This document shows positions 9,232 through 18,554 of a stretch of DNA of 64,000 nucleotides, one piece after another (position 1 is the stretch's first letter; each line of letters begins with the position of its first letter). Position numbers and translations under genes: made by a program. Source of the DNA: Acidobacteriaceae bacterium (GTDB taxonomy: Bacteria > Acidobacteriota > Terriglobia > Terriglobales > Acidobacteriaceae). Below the pieces are notes generated by a model, which was not told the origin of the DNA, ran no database searches, and saw nothing but the letters and a program-made list of their open reading frames with translations. The DNA lies in contig PKUV01000077.1 of the NCBI GenBank assembly GCA_003131315.1, positions 1 through 64,000 of the forward strand. Direction: 5' to 3'.

Positions 9232-10962
9232 ATGCAAATGCGCCCTGTGACGTGCCTGAGGATGCGCGGGGCTTTGCGCGTCCGCGGTCGGTTTCTTGTC
9301 GCACTTGTCACGCTGCTGGTCGTACCAGTCTTTTCCCCACTCCGGGCGCAATCGCCGACCCCCGACACCATTTTCGTCGGCAAGTTCCTGACACTGGATC
9401 GCTCACATCCGCAGGCCGAAGCTGTAGCCGTGTCTGGAGGCCGCATAGTTGCAGTTGGTTCCCGGTCCGATGTGGAGGCGCTGGCAAATAAAAGCACTCG
9501 GAGAATCACGATCTCCGGCGTTGCGCTGCCCGGTTTTGCCGACGCGCACATACACGTCGCGGGCGTCGGTGGGGAGCTCGAGAGGCTCAATCTCAGGGGT
9601 CTAACCAAAGCGGAGATCCTGGCGAAGGTCGCGGAGGCGGTCCGCTCCGCTCCCCCCGGGGGATGGATCTCTGGCGGGGGTTGGGATGAAGGCTTTTGGC
9701 AGCCAGCAGTCTTTCCCACGGCGCGTGAGCTCGACGCCATCAGCGGGGATCACCCGGTTGTCCTCAGTCGCATTGATGGGCATTCCACGTGGGTCAACTC
9801 CAAGGTGCTGGCGCTGGCCAAGATCTCCCGCGATACTCCTGATCCTGACGGCGGACTGATTCGCCGGAACGCCGCGCACGAGCCAACGGGTATGCTGGTT
9901 GACAACGCCCAGGAATTGATTAGGCGAGTAACACCGAAGCCCACCCACGCCGATCAAGAACGCCGCATTCGCGCCGCCCTTCAGCAGCTCACCCGGTGGG
10001 GGCTAACCAGCGTTCATGACGCCGGGGTGGATCTCGACACGATTGCCATCTATAAGGATCTGCTCAAGCGTGGAGAGCTTCCCGTCAGGGTCTATGCAAT
10101 GGCTGATGGTGAGGCGGCTATTACGCACTACCTCGCGAGCGGACCAGAGCCTGACCTGGGCAACGGAATGCTCGCGGTTCGAAGCTTCAAGCTCTTTCTT
10201 GACGGCGCCCTGGGCTCGCGCGGGGCCGAGATGACGGAGGCGTACAAGGATGCGCCGGGGGAGCATGGGCTGCAACTGATGAACGACGCGGATCTTGAGC
10301 GAATCGTCCGGGCCGCGCGCCAAAAGGGATTCCAGGTCAACACCCACGCGATCGGGGACCGCGCCGTGACGCGTGCGCTGGATGCGTTCGAGAAAGGTGG
10401 TGTAACAAAGGGAGAGCGTTTCCGGGTAGAACATGCTTCGATTGTCACGAATGGCGACTTATTGCGGTTTGCGCGTCTCGGCATCATCGCCTCGATTCAG
10501 CCAGTGTTCGTGGGTGAATACAGCCGGTGGGCCGAGGACCGAGTGGGGCCGTCACGCGTTCGCTGGGTACTTCGCACGCGCGATTTGCTCAACGCGGGTG
10601 CGACCCTGGCATCGGGCTCGGATTACCCCGCTTCCGATTCGGGCACGCCCATCGCCACCCTGCATGGCCTGGTGACACGTCAAAGCGCCGCCGGGAAGCC
10701 GGAAGCTGGCTGGTATAACGACCAACGCGTTGACGTTGACCAGGCACTCCGCATGATGACTGCGGGTCCAGCATTCGCGGCTTTCCAGGAAAAGGATCTC
10801 GGCGCGCTCACCGTCGGCCGTTACGCCGATTTCACTGTCGTTTCTGCGAACCCGTATCAGGTGCCAAGCAACGATCTGCGGACACTCACTATCCGCATGA
10901 CCGTGGTGGCGGGACGTGTGACTTACGATGCCCGCCAAGATCAAACTACGGCTCGCCGCTGA
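9232..10962 (+). CDS. Secreted amidohydrolase family 3 protein (YtcJ-like)
   Basis: A metal-dependent amidohydrolase of the YtcJ/amidohydro_3 group. After a hydrophobic export segment ending SPLRAQ it shows the N-terminal beta domain (DTIFVGKFLTLD), the metal-binding HxH (ADAHIHVAG), QVNTHAIGDRA, a late Asp region (SGSDYP) and the C-terminal GRYADFTVVS strand. I prefer the ATG at 9232 (GGAG seven bases upstream, good signal peptide); an in-frame ATG at 9166 adds 22 residues and has a poorly spaced site. It lies 161 bp after receptor 1 on the same strand and may be co-transcribed, hydrolysing an amide taken up by the receptor. YtcJ-type substrates are poorly known. Confidence 0.85.
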   Translation: MQMRPVTCLRMRGALRVRGRFLVALVTLLVVPVFSPLRAQSPTPDTIFVGKFLTLDRSHPQAEAVAVSGGRIVAVGSRSDVEALANKSTRRITISGVALPGFADAHIHVAGVGGELERLNLRGLTKAEILAKVAEAVRSAPPGGWISGGGWDEGFWQPAVFPTARELDAISGDHPVVLSRIDGHSTWVNSKVLALAKISRDTPDPDGGLIRRNAAHEPTGMLVDNAQELIRRVTPKPTHADQERRIRAALQQLTRWGLTSVHDAGVDLDTIAIYKDLLKRGELPVRVYAMADGEAAITHYLASGPEPDLGNGMLAVRSFKLFLDGALGSRGAEMTEAYKDAPGEHGLQLMNDADLERIVRAARQKGFQVNTHAIGDRAVTRALDAFEKGGVTKGERFRVEHASIVTNGDLLRFARLGIIASIQPVFVGEYSRWAEDRVGPSRVRWVLRTRDLLNAGATLASGSDYPASDSGTPIATLHGLVTRQSAAGKPEAGWYNDQRVDVDQALRMMTAGPAFAAFQEKDLGALTVGRYADFTVVSANPYQVPSNDLRTLTIRMTVVAGRVTYDARQDQTTARR

Positions 10963-11162
10963 CTGTACGAGCAGCAATTCGCAGCCAGCAATTAGCAATC
11001 AAATGCGTGGCCCTTATTTACAGCCTTGCTAATGCGGCAACCTCTGCATCGACTGCCGATCTGCATGTTGTCCGCCGTAAGGAATTCCGTCGCTTTGCGT
11101 ATGAATGTGAAGGTTCGCAGACAGGGCTCTCCGAAATAGCGGGCCCTTCCTTATGAATTCTT

Positions 11163-11270
11163 ATGAACAAGATCGTCGGTAGTGCACAGGAGGCGGTAAG
11201 CGACATTTTTGATGGCGCCATCATTATGGTGGTGGGGGCGGCCTGTGTGGCATTCCCGAAAATTTACCCA
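11163..11270 (+). pseudogene. scoA-like CoA-transferase subunit A, N-terminal fossil
   Basis: The ATG at 11163 begins MNKIVGSAQEAVSDI then FDGAIIMV, matching the N-terminus of 3-oxoacid CoA-transferase subunit A. One base later the frame slips: the next frame reads GGGLCGIPENLP, the expected continuation. The gene then ends within about 36 codons. The body and subunit B are absent, so this is a deletion remnant at an island edge. Confidence 0.6.
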
Positions 11271-11578
11271 CAATAACTGGTGATTCTGACCCCGCCCAGT
11301 GGGAGTATCCCTCTCCCTCCGCCAGCCTCCGACGCAGTGGTAACGGGTCCCACAGACGAAGAAAATGCCTCTCTCGGCATCTGAGCGGCAGAGCGGGTGA
11401 TTCGAGGGGCAATTCCAGCCCGTGATTCCAGCCCGTGAATTGCTTCGCGTCGGTCGCAAAGCAGGGAAACTTCTCACCTGTAAAATCACCTGTAAGAATT
11501 CCGATTTGCACGTATTAACACGTGCTAAGTCAGTCCCCGACGGTCTCTAAGTTATTGGAAGTATGGAACCACGGAAGC
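11271..11578. other. Non-coding stretch with CACCTGTAAAA repeat
   Basis: No supported gene. It contains one tandem CACCTGTAAAA/CACCTGTAAG pair at about 11475-11496, related to the pairs at 11674-11699 and 14896-14922 that follow integrase 3' ends. This is likely residue of another copy of the same integrative element. Confidence 0.4.
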
Positions 11579-11617
11579 GTGTCAAGGTAGCGCTCTAACC
11601 AACTGAGCTACGCGCCT
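11579..11617 (-). pseudogene. tRNA-Val(GAC) 5' half
   Basis: On the minus strand this reads AGGCGCG (acceptor strand), TA, a D-arm (GCTC ... GAGC), the anticodon-stem strand CTACC and the loop TTGACAC with anticodon GAC. It stops exactly there: the expected GGTAG stem strand, T-arm and 3' end are replaced by unrelated sequence. It is the complement of the situation at 155-203 and marks an integration or excision point in an anticodon loop. Confidence 0.7.
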
Positions 11618-11735
11618 ACAGTGAGCCGTTTCAATAGTTTAGCAAACTTTTGCTGACGGCCGAAGACGGAAATCACCTGTAAAACGTCACCTGTAAAACT
11701 CAGTTTACCGCGTTCGAACCGTTTCGCAAAATCGC
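11603..11735 (-). repeat. Integrase-tail/att repeat, copy A
   Basis: About 133 bp similar to 14827-14958. On the minus strand the order is the last codons of an integrase (AILRNGSNAVN, stop at 11700-11702), a tandem CACCTGTAAAA pair, a spacer, then the start of the tRNA-Val 5' half. The middle spacer diverges between copies while the two ends are nearly identical. Confidence 0.7.
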
Positions 11736-11978
11736 GCTGAGCTATGCGAGATGACATTTCTCCCATCGTCGGCACCTTCTCCCGGCGTCCTCTAGTCCGC
11801 GGTCGGAACTCGGTCGATGAGCGTTATGACGGTTTTACGTCACCCATCCTTTTGAGGCCCCGCCAAATCCCCGGCTTCATTGACTTGACCGTTTCGCGCA
11901 CGTAGGATTCTGCCCGAGTGATCGACCAAACCATTTCCCTACCGCATCGTCTAAAGTTCGGAGTTTCGGAGGATCTGC

Positions 11979-13943
11979 ATGCCGCATTCATTTTCCCATC
12001 GTAGAGGCGCTGCAGCGGTTTTCGCGGCTCTATGCATTGCCCTAACCGCAACCGCGCATGCGCAGAATTCACCTGGCCCACAGCCAGTACCGCTTCCTCC
12101 GCCCATTGTTGCGCCGGCTGACACGCCTTATCCCGGCACGATTTCGCTGCTCGTCGATGCCACCAACATAACGGATCGCATACTGAGTGTGCATGAGACG
12201 ATTCCCATCAAAGGCCGCGATATTACGCTGCTCTACCCTGAGTGGCTTCCCGGGACGCACTCGCCGTCGAACCCAGCGAGCGAACTCGCCGGCCTCATCG
12301 TCACGGCGAATGGCAAACGCATCCCATGGGTGCGCGACCGCGTGGACATGTACGCGTTCCATGTCGAGGCGCCAAAAGATGCAACAATGCTGGATATAAA
12401 TTTCCAGTACCTGGCCCCGCAGGATCCAAAACGAGGCCGCATTTCCGCGAAGTTCGCCGACGTTACCTGGAACAGCGTGCTTCTCTATCCCGCGGGATAC
12501 TTCTCGCGCGATATCAAATTCGAAACTGCGATCCGTTTGCCGGAGGCATGGCAATTCGCCTGCTCCCTGGACGTGAAATCGCAGAATGGCAATCTGGTTC
12601 AGTTCAAAGAAACGACGCTGAATACGCTCGTCGATTCCGCCCTTTATGCGGGCGTCAACTTCAAGCGTTTAGACCTGTCCACTGGGCCGGACAACCCGGT
12701 GTACCTCGATGTCTTCGCCGACAAACCTGCCGATCTCGAGATCACTCCGGAAGAACTGCAATACCACAAGAACCTTGTGATCGAGGCGCAGAAGCTTTTC
12801 AATTCGCATCACTATGATCGCTATGATTTTCTCTTTTCTGTCAGCGACATTGTCAGCGGCAAAGGCCTGGAGCACCATCAATCGAGTGAGGACGGTTCTC
12901 GCGCCAATTACTTCACGGACTGGGGTGCAGGAGTTGCCGGCCGGGCTCTCCTGCCCCACGAATACACCCATTCGTGGAACGGCAAGTTCCGCCGGCCGGC
13001 TGACTTGTGGACACCCAACTTCAACGTCCCCATGCGCAACGACCTGCTATGGGTTTATGAGGGATTGACGGACTATTACGGCAACGTGCTCACAGCGCGT
13101 TCCGGAATGCGTGCTCCCGAGCAGGCCCGCGATGTATTCGCACAAATCGCCGCGGGCTTCGAAATCAGCCCGGGACGCACCTGGCGCTCTTTGCAAGACA
13201 CCACCAACGAGCCCATTATTTCGTCTCGCTTTGTCCCGGGGACCTGGCAAAGCTGGCAGCGTTCCTACGACTACTATCCGGAGTCAGACCTTATCTGGCT
13301 CGACGCCGACACGAAGATCCGCGAACTGAGCGGCGGAAAGAAGTCTCTTGACGATTTCGCGAAGCTCTTTTTCGGGATCGATAATGGGAGCTATATCACC
13401 GTTACTTATACGTTTGACGACATCGTGAAGGCCTTGAATACCGTGCAACCCTACGATTGGGCAGGATTGCTCCGTACCCGGGTTTACGAGGTCAACCCGA
13501 ACGTTCCGGAGAACGGGTTTACGCAGGGCGGATATCGGCTTGTCTACAACGATAACGAACCGGAGTGGCTGAAGAAGGCAGAGAGCGTTCGTGGAGTGAG
13601 CTTCGCTACCTCACTGGGCTTCTCGGTAAAGTCAGACATCAGCGGCCCTGATTCCCATGGCGGCATTGATCAGGTTTGGTGGGACAGTCTGGCTTTCAAA
13701 GCTGGCATCACGCCGGATATGCAACTGCAAGCCGTCAACGATCAGAAGTACACTCCCGCGGTCCTGCGCGAAACCATCCTCGCCGCAGAGAAAAGTCAGG
13801 AACCAATCAAGCTCTTGCTTAAGCGTGGTGACGAATTTGTCACAATCTCTCTGGACTACCACGGCGGAATGCGCTACCCGCACTTGGAGAGAGTCGAGAC
13901 AACCCCAGATCGGCTGGATGCGATACTCGCGCCGGCGAAATAG
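11979..13943 (+). CDS. Exported M61-family metallopeptidase with PDZ domain
   Basis: 654 residues: a signal peptide ending TATAHAQ, an N-terminal beta-rich M61 domain, the catalytic zinc site HEYTH at about 327-331 (LLPHEYTHSWN) with the upstream GLEHHQSS element, and the downstream Glu region WVYEGLTDYYG. A C-terminal PDZ-like domain follows (about 545-640). M61 enzymes are periplasmic or secreted glycyl-type aminopeptidases. GGAGG lies six bases before the ATG. The gene is intact although both flanks hold integrase tails and gene fossils, so it appears to be cargo retained between element scars. Confidence 0.9.
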   Translation: MPHSFSHRRGAAAVFAALCIALTATAHAQNSPGPQPVPLPPPIVAPADTPYPGTISLLVDATNITDRILSVHETIPIKGRDITLLYPEWLPGTHSPSNPASELAGLIVTANGKRIPWVRDRVDMYAFHVEAPKDATMLDINFQYLAPQDPKRGRISAKFADVTWNSVLLYPAGYFSRDIKFETAIRLPEAWQFACSLDVKSQNGNLVQFKETTLNTLVDSALYAGVNFKRLDLSTGPDNPVYLDVFADKPADLEITPEELQYHKNLVIEAQKLFNSHHYDRYDFLFSVSDIVSGKGLEHHQSSEDGSRANYFTDWGAGVAGRALLPHEYTHSWNGKFRRPADLWTPNFNVPMRNDLLWVYEGLTDYYGNVLTARSGMRAPEQARDVFAQIAAGFEISPGRTWRSLQDTTNEPIISSRFVPGTWQSWQRSYDYYPESDLIWLDADTKIRELSGGKKSLDDFAKLFFGIDNGSYITVTYTFDDIVKALNTVQPYDWAGLLRTRVYEVNPNVPENGFTQGGYRLVYNDNEPEWLKKAESVRGVSFATSLGFSVKSDISGPDSHGGIDQVWWDSLAFKAGITPDMQLQAVNDQKYTPAVLRETILAAEKSQEPIKLLLKRGDEFVTISLDYHGGMRYPHLERVETTPDRLDAILAPAK

Positions 13944-13989
13944 AAGTCAATAACCGAAGTGCGATTAGCCGGCATGCGCTCGTGGGCTT

Positions 13990-14119
13990 TGCCGCGTTTA
14001 CCGACACCGGCGTATAGTCGCTTCGCCGCCTACAAAGAATTTCTTACCCTCTGGAAGGCGCCGACCCCGACATCCCCATCCAGAAGGAAGCCAAAGCCGA
14101 GTACGCGAAGCTGCAATAG
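13990..14119 (+). pseudogene. C-terminal fossil of a TPR-type protein
   Basis: The plus strand reads AAYKEFLTLWK, then after a one-base slip DADPDIPIQKEAKAEYAKLQ and a stop at 14117-14119. This ending is typical of large acidobacterial TPR proteins attached to Ser/Thr kinases or DNA-binding domains (recognised from memory). Everything upstream is missing. Confidence 0.45.
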
Positions 14120-14176
14120 CCCAGCCGCCTGGGAGAATCCTTGCCGTTCTAGTTCGGACGTCTGGTCGTCGGCTGC

Positions 14177-14224
14177 TCAGTTTACGGCGTTCGAACCGTT
14201 TCGCAAAATCGCCTTCAGCATCGA
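14177..14224 (-). repeat. Integrase-tail repeat, copy B
   Basis: On the minus strand the frame reads SMLKAILRNGSNAVN and a TGA stop (14177-14179), identical in protein sequence to the end of the integrase remnant at 14923. Only this tail is left; neither the CACCTGTAAAA pair nor the tRNA fragment follows it. Confidence 0.65.
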
Positions 14225-14290
14225 TAAGGAAGATCTTAACCGAGAATTGGAAATTTCAGACCGGCCAGTTTTGGCATTGGCGTGCCGTTT

Positions 14291-14743
14291 CTAGCCGGGA
14301 TACTTTCCGGTAATGTAGCCCTCCAGATCCTGAATAGTTTGCGCCTGACCCGAGATGATCCACTTCACCAGATCGCCAATCGACACCACACCCACGACAG
14401 TGTCTCCCTCCACGACAGGCAGATGACGAAAATGGTGCTTGGTCATGATCGCCATGCACCCGTCCACTGTGTTCTGCCGAGCCACGAAGACCACCGGGCT
14501 GGTCATAATCTCCTGGACCAGGGTCTCTTTCGAGGATCGGCCTTTGAGGATGACTTTGCGGGCATAGTCACGCTCCGACAGGATGCCAACCAGCTTGTTT
14601 TTGGATATCACCAGCAACGCACCTATACCCTCCTCAGCCATCTTCTCGATGGCTTCATAGACAGACTGGTCGGGCGTTACGGACAGGACTCTATTGTCGC
14701 TCTTCTGCTTTAACAGCGATTCAATTGTGTCGGTAAGTTGCAT
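14291..14743 (-). CDS. Two-CBS-domain protein
   Basis: 150 residues made almost entirely of a tandem CBS (Bateman) module: the first repeat at about 18-65 ([25 protein letters not shown]) and the second at about 80-135 ([22 protein letters not shown]). Such stand-alone modules bind adenine nucleotides and act as energy-state sensors for a partner protein, not identifiable here. GAGG sits six bases before the ATG. Length and motif spacing are normal and no frame damage is seen, despite integrase debris on both sides. Confidence 0.9.
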   Translation of the reverse strand: MQLTDTIESLLKQKSDNRVLSVTPDQSVYEAIEKMAEEGIGALLVISKNKLVGILSERDYARKVILKGRSSKETLVQEIMTSPVVFVARQNTVDGCMAIMTKHHFRHLPVVEGDTVVGVVSIGDLVKWIISGQAQTIQDLEGYITGKYPG

Positions 14744-14826
14744 GAGGAACCTCGCGCGGGAGAATCATGAGCAACGGGTTCTCGGTTGCCTAAAAGGTTT
14801 CGTTACGACTCGGGAAGGGATTAAAC

Positions 14827-14958
14827 CTGAGCTACGCGCCTACATGAGCCGTTTCAGTAGTTTACCAAACTTTCTCAGGCCCACGATGACGCTTTACACC
14901 TGTAAAACGTCACCTGTAAAACTCAGTTTACCGCGTTCGAACCGTTTCGCAAAATCGC
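14827..14958 (-). repeat. Integrase-tail/att repeat, copy C
   Basis: The partner of copy A. On the minus strand: integrase stop at 14923-14925, tandem CACCTGTAAAA-CGT-CACCTGTAAAA at 14896-14922, spacer, then a tRNA 5' fragment (AGGCGCGTAGCTCAG) that breaks off inside the D-arm at about 14827. Here the upstream integrase still has its catalytic domain. Confidence 0.7.
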
Positions 14959-15345
14959 CTTTAGCATCGATTCCTGCGCTTCCACCATCGACGCATTCAC
15001 GCTTTGAGCATACAGCCCGAGCGTGGTAGACACGTTGGCGTGGCGGAGCAGTCCTTGGACCGTCTTCGTGTCGTTCTCCTTATTAATGAGGAAGGTCGCC
15101 AGTGAGTGACGAAGATTGTGAAACCCGAACCTCTGTCCCGGCTTGAGCACAACGCCAGCCGCGATAGCAGCGGGACGAAGATGATCTGCTGCAAGAATGC
15201 TGGCGGTTCGAGGTTGACGCCCCTTAAGTCTGGAGGAGGCAAAGATCCAGTCGCTCGGTTGAGCGTACGGGGTCTGCTGGTGCCAACACTTTAAGACCTC
15301 CGCCAACGTGGGACTCATCGTGGCGGGCGAAAACCCGATCCTCTG
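14923..15345 (-). pseudogene. Tyrosine integrase, C-terminal catalytic fragment
   Basis: About 130 residues of a tyrosine recombinase from MSPTLAEVLKCW onward. The HxxR box (HNLRHSLATF), the LLRHANVSTT box and the nucleophile Tyr (LGLYAQS) are present. The N-terminal and core-binding domains and the first catalytic Arg are missing. Upstream (15345-15380) the frame runs without a start into the 3' end of the RND pump gene, so the junction is a breakpoint. Downstream lie the CACCTGTAAAA pair and a tRNA fragment. Not expected to be functional. Confidence 0.75.
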
Positions 15346-15380
15346 GCTTCCTAAACCCTCTCCCCCGTCACAGCTAATGT

Positions 15381-18300
15381 TCACGATTGCTCCGCTGCCG
15401 GTTGTTTTGTCAAAGTGCCATGCCGCAGCGCGCGGCGCTTCATCAAGAAGAAAAAGACCGGCACCAGAATCAAGACGTGAATCGTCGATGTAATCATCCC
15501 GCCCACGATGGGAGCGGCTATCGGTTTCATGACATCGGATCCGATGCCCGACTCCCACAAGATCGGGGCAAGACTGAGGATTACGGCGGTCACGGTCATT
15601 AGCTTGGGGCGCAACCGCTGGACCGCACCTTCGATTGTGGCCTGCTCTACGTCTTCGTCGGTTAAGGTCGTACCTGTGGCGAGCCGGTGCTGAAGCGCTT
15701 CGTGCAGGTAAACCACCATCACCACCCCGGTTTCGACCGCGATGCCAAACAGCGCGATGTATCCCACCCACACAGCGACGCTGAAGTTGTAACCCAGCAC
15801 CCATTGCAGGATGAGTCCCCCAGACATGGCATAGAGGGTCGGAAAGATCAGCACCGCCGCCTCGGCTGCGGACTTGAAGACCATGTAGAGCAACAGAAAG
15901 ATGACGAAGAACACGATCGGCAGGATGATTTTCAGCCGTTCTTTCGCGCGCAGTTCGAACTCATACTCGCCCGCCCAGCGATAGGTGTACCCCGCAGGGA
16001 GGTTCAGCTTGCTCCGCAACAGCTTGTCTGCTTGGTCCACGAATCCGCCGTAGTCTTTTGTTTTCAAATCGAGATAGACGTAGCCGGTGAGCGCGCCGTC
16101 TTCATCGCGAATCATCGCCGGTCCCCGCGAAAAAGAAAGCCGCGCTATTTCGCTGATGGGAATCTGCGCTCCTGACGGCGTACCGACGAGAGCCCGGCCT
16201 AACGCTTCGGGATCGTCGCGGAAATCGCGCTCGTAGCGGACATTGATCGGAAAACGCTGGCGGCCTTCGATATTCTGAGCGATATTTGCGCCGCCGATGG
16301 CAGAGGTAATAACCCGCTGAACGTCTCCCACTGTTAGCCCATATCTTGCAGCTTCGGGTCGATTCACCTCTACGTTCAGGTAAAACCCTTGAGACACTCG
16401 CTCTGCGAATACCGAACTGGTCGTAGGTATGCTGGTAAGAATCTGTTGCATTCGTGCGCCGATATCCTGAATATGCGCCAGATCGGGCCCTTGGATCTTC
16501 AGACCAACCGGGGTTTTGATGCCCGTGAGTTCCATGTCGAGCCGGTTTCGCACTGGCATGGTCCAAGTGTTGGTCAGACCGGGGAATTGGAGCTTGGCAT
16601 CCATTTCCGCAATCAGCTTTTCATACGTCATACCCGGTCGCCACTTCTCCTGAGGCTTCAACATGATGGTGGTGTCGTACATGTCAAGCGGTGCATTGTC
16701 AGTGGCGCTATCGGAACGGCCCACGGTGCCGAATACGCTTTCCACCTCCGGAAAGGAACGGATAATACGGTCCTGCTCCTGCATCAGCAGGCTCGCCTGC
16801 TGAATGGAAATCCCCGGCAGGGCGGTCGGCATGTACAGGGCTGATCCCTCGTACAAGGCGGGCATGAATTGGCTGCCTAGTTTGAAATACAACGGAATGG
16901 TCACCGCCAGAAAGATCAGATTGATCGCGATTAGCAGTTTCCAGTGCCTCAAACACCAGCGTAGGACGGGGAGATAAACAGCTTGAGTGATGCGGGCCGC
17001 CGGGTTTTGCGATTCAGGACGCAAGCGGCCTCGAATGAACAACGGCATCAGCACGGGAACCAACGTGATCGAAAGCAGCGAGGAAAACGCCAACGCCAGC
17101 GTCTTGGTCCAGGCCAAGGGACGGAACATTCGGCCTTCCTGGGCCTCCAACAAGAACACGGGAAGGAACGACACCAGAATGATAATCAGTGAATAGAACA
17201 ACGCAGGGCCAACCTGCTTTGCCGCTCGCACCAATATAGATCTGCGTTCCTGGGAGCTGAGTTTGTCGGTATGTTCGCCGGCGCCCAGGCCGCTACGTTC
17301 CGCCAGATGCTTGTAACCGTTCTCGACCATCACGATAGCGGCATCGATCAACACCCCAATCCCCAAAGCCAGTCCGCCCAACGACATAACGTTGGAACTT
17401 ACGTTGAGGTAGTACATCGGGATGAAGGCCGCTAGCACCGCAATCGGCAGCGTGATAATAGGCACCAACGCCGAACGCAGATGGAACAGGAAGGCAATGC
17501 ATACGAAGCTGACGATGATGGCTTCCAGGATCAGATCCCGCTTCAGAGTCTTGATGGATTCATTGATAAGCCATGAGCGATCGTAGCCGGTCACAATTTC
17601 CACTCCAGGAGGGAGTGACGGTGCAATCTCACGCAGTTTGGCTTTCACCCCAGTGATCACGTCAAGCGCGTTCATACCGAACCGCATGACTACAATGCCG
17701 CCAACGGCTTCCCCTTCGCCCTGCCAATCGGCAGCCCCGCGACGTACCTCCGGCCCAAAATCTACGCTGCCCAGATCGCGTAGCAGCACGGACGTTCCAT
17801 TTTTTGTCGCGACGGGAACGTTCTCCAGGTCGGCGACTGACCGCAGGTAACCAAGCCCTCTCACCATGTACTCTGCGCCGTTCATCTCCAGAACATTGCC
17901 GCCAACTTCGTTTGTGCTGTCGCGCACGCGCTCGATTACGGTAGAGACAGGAATGCCATATGAGAACAGCTTGTTGGGATCGAGCTTCACCTGGTATTGC
18001 CGGACGTAGCCACCGATGGTTGCGACCTCGGCCACGCCGGAGACGGTTTCGAGCTGGTAGCGCAGATACCAGTCTTGCAGAGCACGCAAGTCGGCCAGGC
18101 TCTTGGTGTGAGTACGATCAATGACGGCGTACTCATACACCCAACCGGCTCCGGTGGCATCGGGTCCGATGGCGGGATGAACGTCCGCTGGCAGCCGTCC
18201 CCCGATCTGCTGCAGGTACTCAGTCACCCGCGAACGCGCCCAGTAAAGATCCGTTCCGTCTTCAAATACGACGAAAACGTACGAGTCCCCGAACATTGTC

Positions 18301-18554
18301 TGCGCACGCACAGACTTAACGTGAGGTGCTGCCAGCAGAGTGGTGACGATTGGGTAAGTGACCTGGTCTTCGATAACATTGGGCGGTTCCCCCGGCCATT
18401 CGGTGTGGATGACCACCTGCACATCGCTGATATCGGGAAGCGCATCCAGCGGGATGTGACGCAGGCTCCAAACACCCGCTACCGTTAGCAGCACGACCCC
18501 GGTAAAAACCAAGAAACGATTCTGTTCACACCACTCAATAATTCGGGAGATCAT
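15381..18554 (-). CDS. cusA: CusA/CzcA-family heavy-metal RND efflux pump
   Basis: 1057 residues, full length for a heavy-metal-efflux RND protein. The proton-relay residues known from CusA are visible: Asp in LIDAAIVMVENG, Glu in GIAVETGVV, Lys in RLRPKLMTVT. Met-containing periplasmic stretches (PLDMYDTTIM, NRLDMELTGIK) match the copper/silver rather than the zinc/cobalt subgroup, so Cu(I)/Ag(I) is the likely substrate (inference). The start overlaps the adaptor stop by one base (TAATG) with GGGAGG upstream, so the two are translationally coupled. The stop is only about 35 bp from a broken integrase. Confidence 0.92.
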   Translation of the reverse strand: MISRIIEWCEQNRFLVFTGVVLLTVAGVWSLRHIPLDALPDISDVQVVIHTEWPGEPPNVIEDQVTYPIVTTLLAAPHVKSVRAQTMFGDSYVFVVFEDGTDLYWARSRVTEYLQQIGGRLPADVHPAIGPDATGAGWVYEYAVIDRTHTKSLADLRALQDWYLRYQLETVSGVAEVATIGGYVRQYQVKLDPNKLFSYGIPVSTVIERVRDSTNEVGGNVLEMNGAEYMVRGLGYLRSVADLENVPVATKNGTSVLLRDLGSVDFGPEVRRGAADWQGEGEAVGGIVVMRFGMNALDVITGVKAKLREIAPSLPPGVEIVTGYDRSWLINESIKTLKRDLILEAIIVSFVCIAFLFHLRSALVPIITLPIAVLAAFIPMYYLNVSSNVMSLGGLALGIGVLIDAAIVMVENGYKHLAERSGLGAGEHTDKLSSQERRSILVRAAKQVGPALFYSLIIILVSFLPVFLLEAQEGRMFRPLAWTKTLALAFSSLLSITLVPVLMPLFIRGRLRPESQNPAARITQAVYLPVLRWCLRHWKLLIAINLIFLAVTIPLYFKLGSQFMPALYEGSALYMPTALPGISIQQASLLMQEQDRIIRSFPEVESVFGTVGRSDSATDNAPLDMYDTTIMLKPQEKWRPGMTYEKLIAEMDAKLQFPGLTNTWTMPVRNRLDMELTGIKTPVGLKIQGPDLAHIQDIGARMQQILTSIPTTSSVFAERVSQGFYLNVEVNRPEAARYGLTVGDVQRVITSAIGGANIAQNIEGRQRFPINVRYERDFRDDPEALGRALVGTPSGAQIPISEIARLSFSRGPAMIRDEDGALTGYVYLDLKTKDYGGFVDQADKLLRSKLNLPAGYTYRWAGEYEFELRAKERLKIILPIVFFVIFLLLYMVFKSAAEAAVLIFPTLYAMSGGLILQWVLGYNFSVAVWVGYIALFGIAVETGVVMVVYLHEALQHRLATGTTLTDEDVEQATIEGAVQRLRPKLMTVTAVILSLAPILWESGIGSDVMKPIAAPIVGGMITSTIHVLILVPVFFFLMKRRALRHGTLTKQPAAEQS

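Noticed and set aside
14923-15804. 293-residue frame joining integrase and upstream sequence
   Set aside because: The first 135 or so residues are the antisense-phase shadow of the RND pump gene, with Arg/His-rich composition; only the last 130 or so are integrase.
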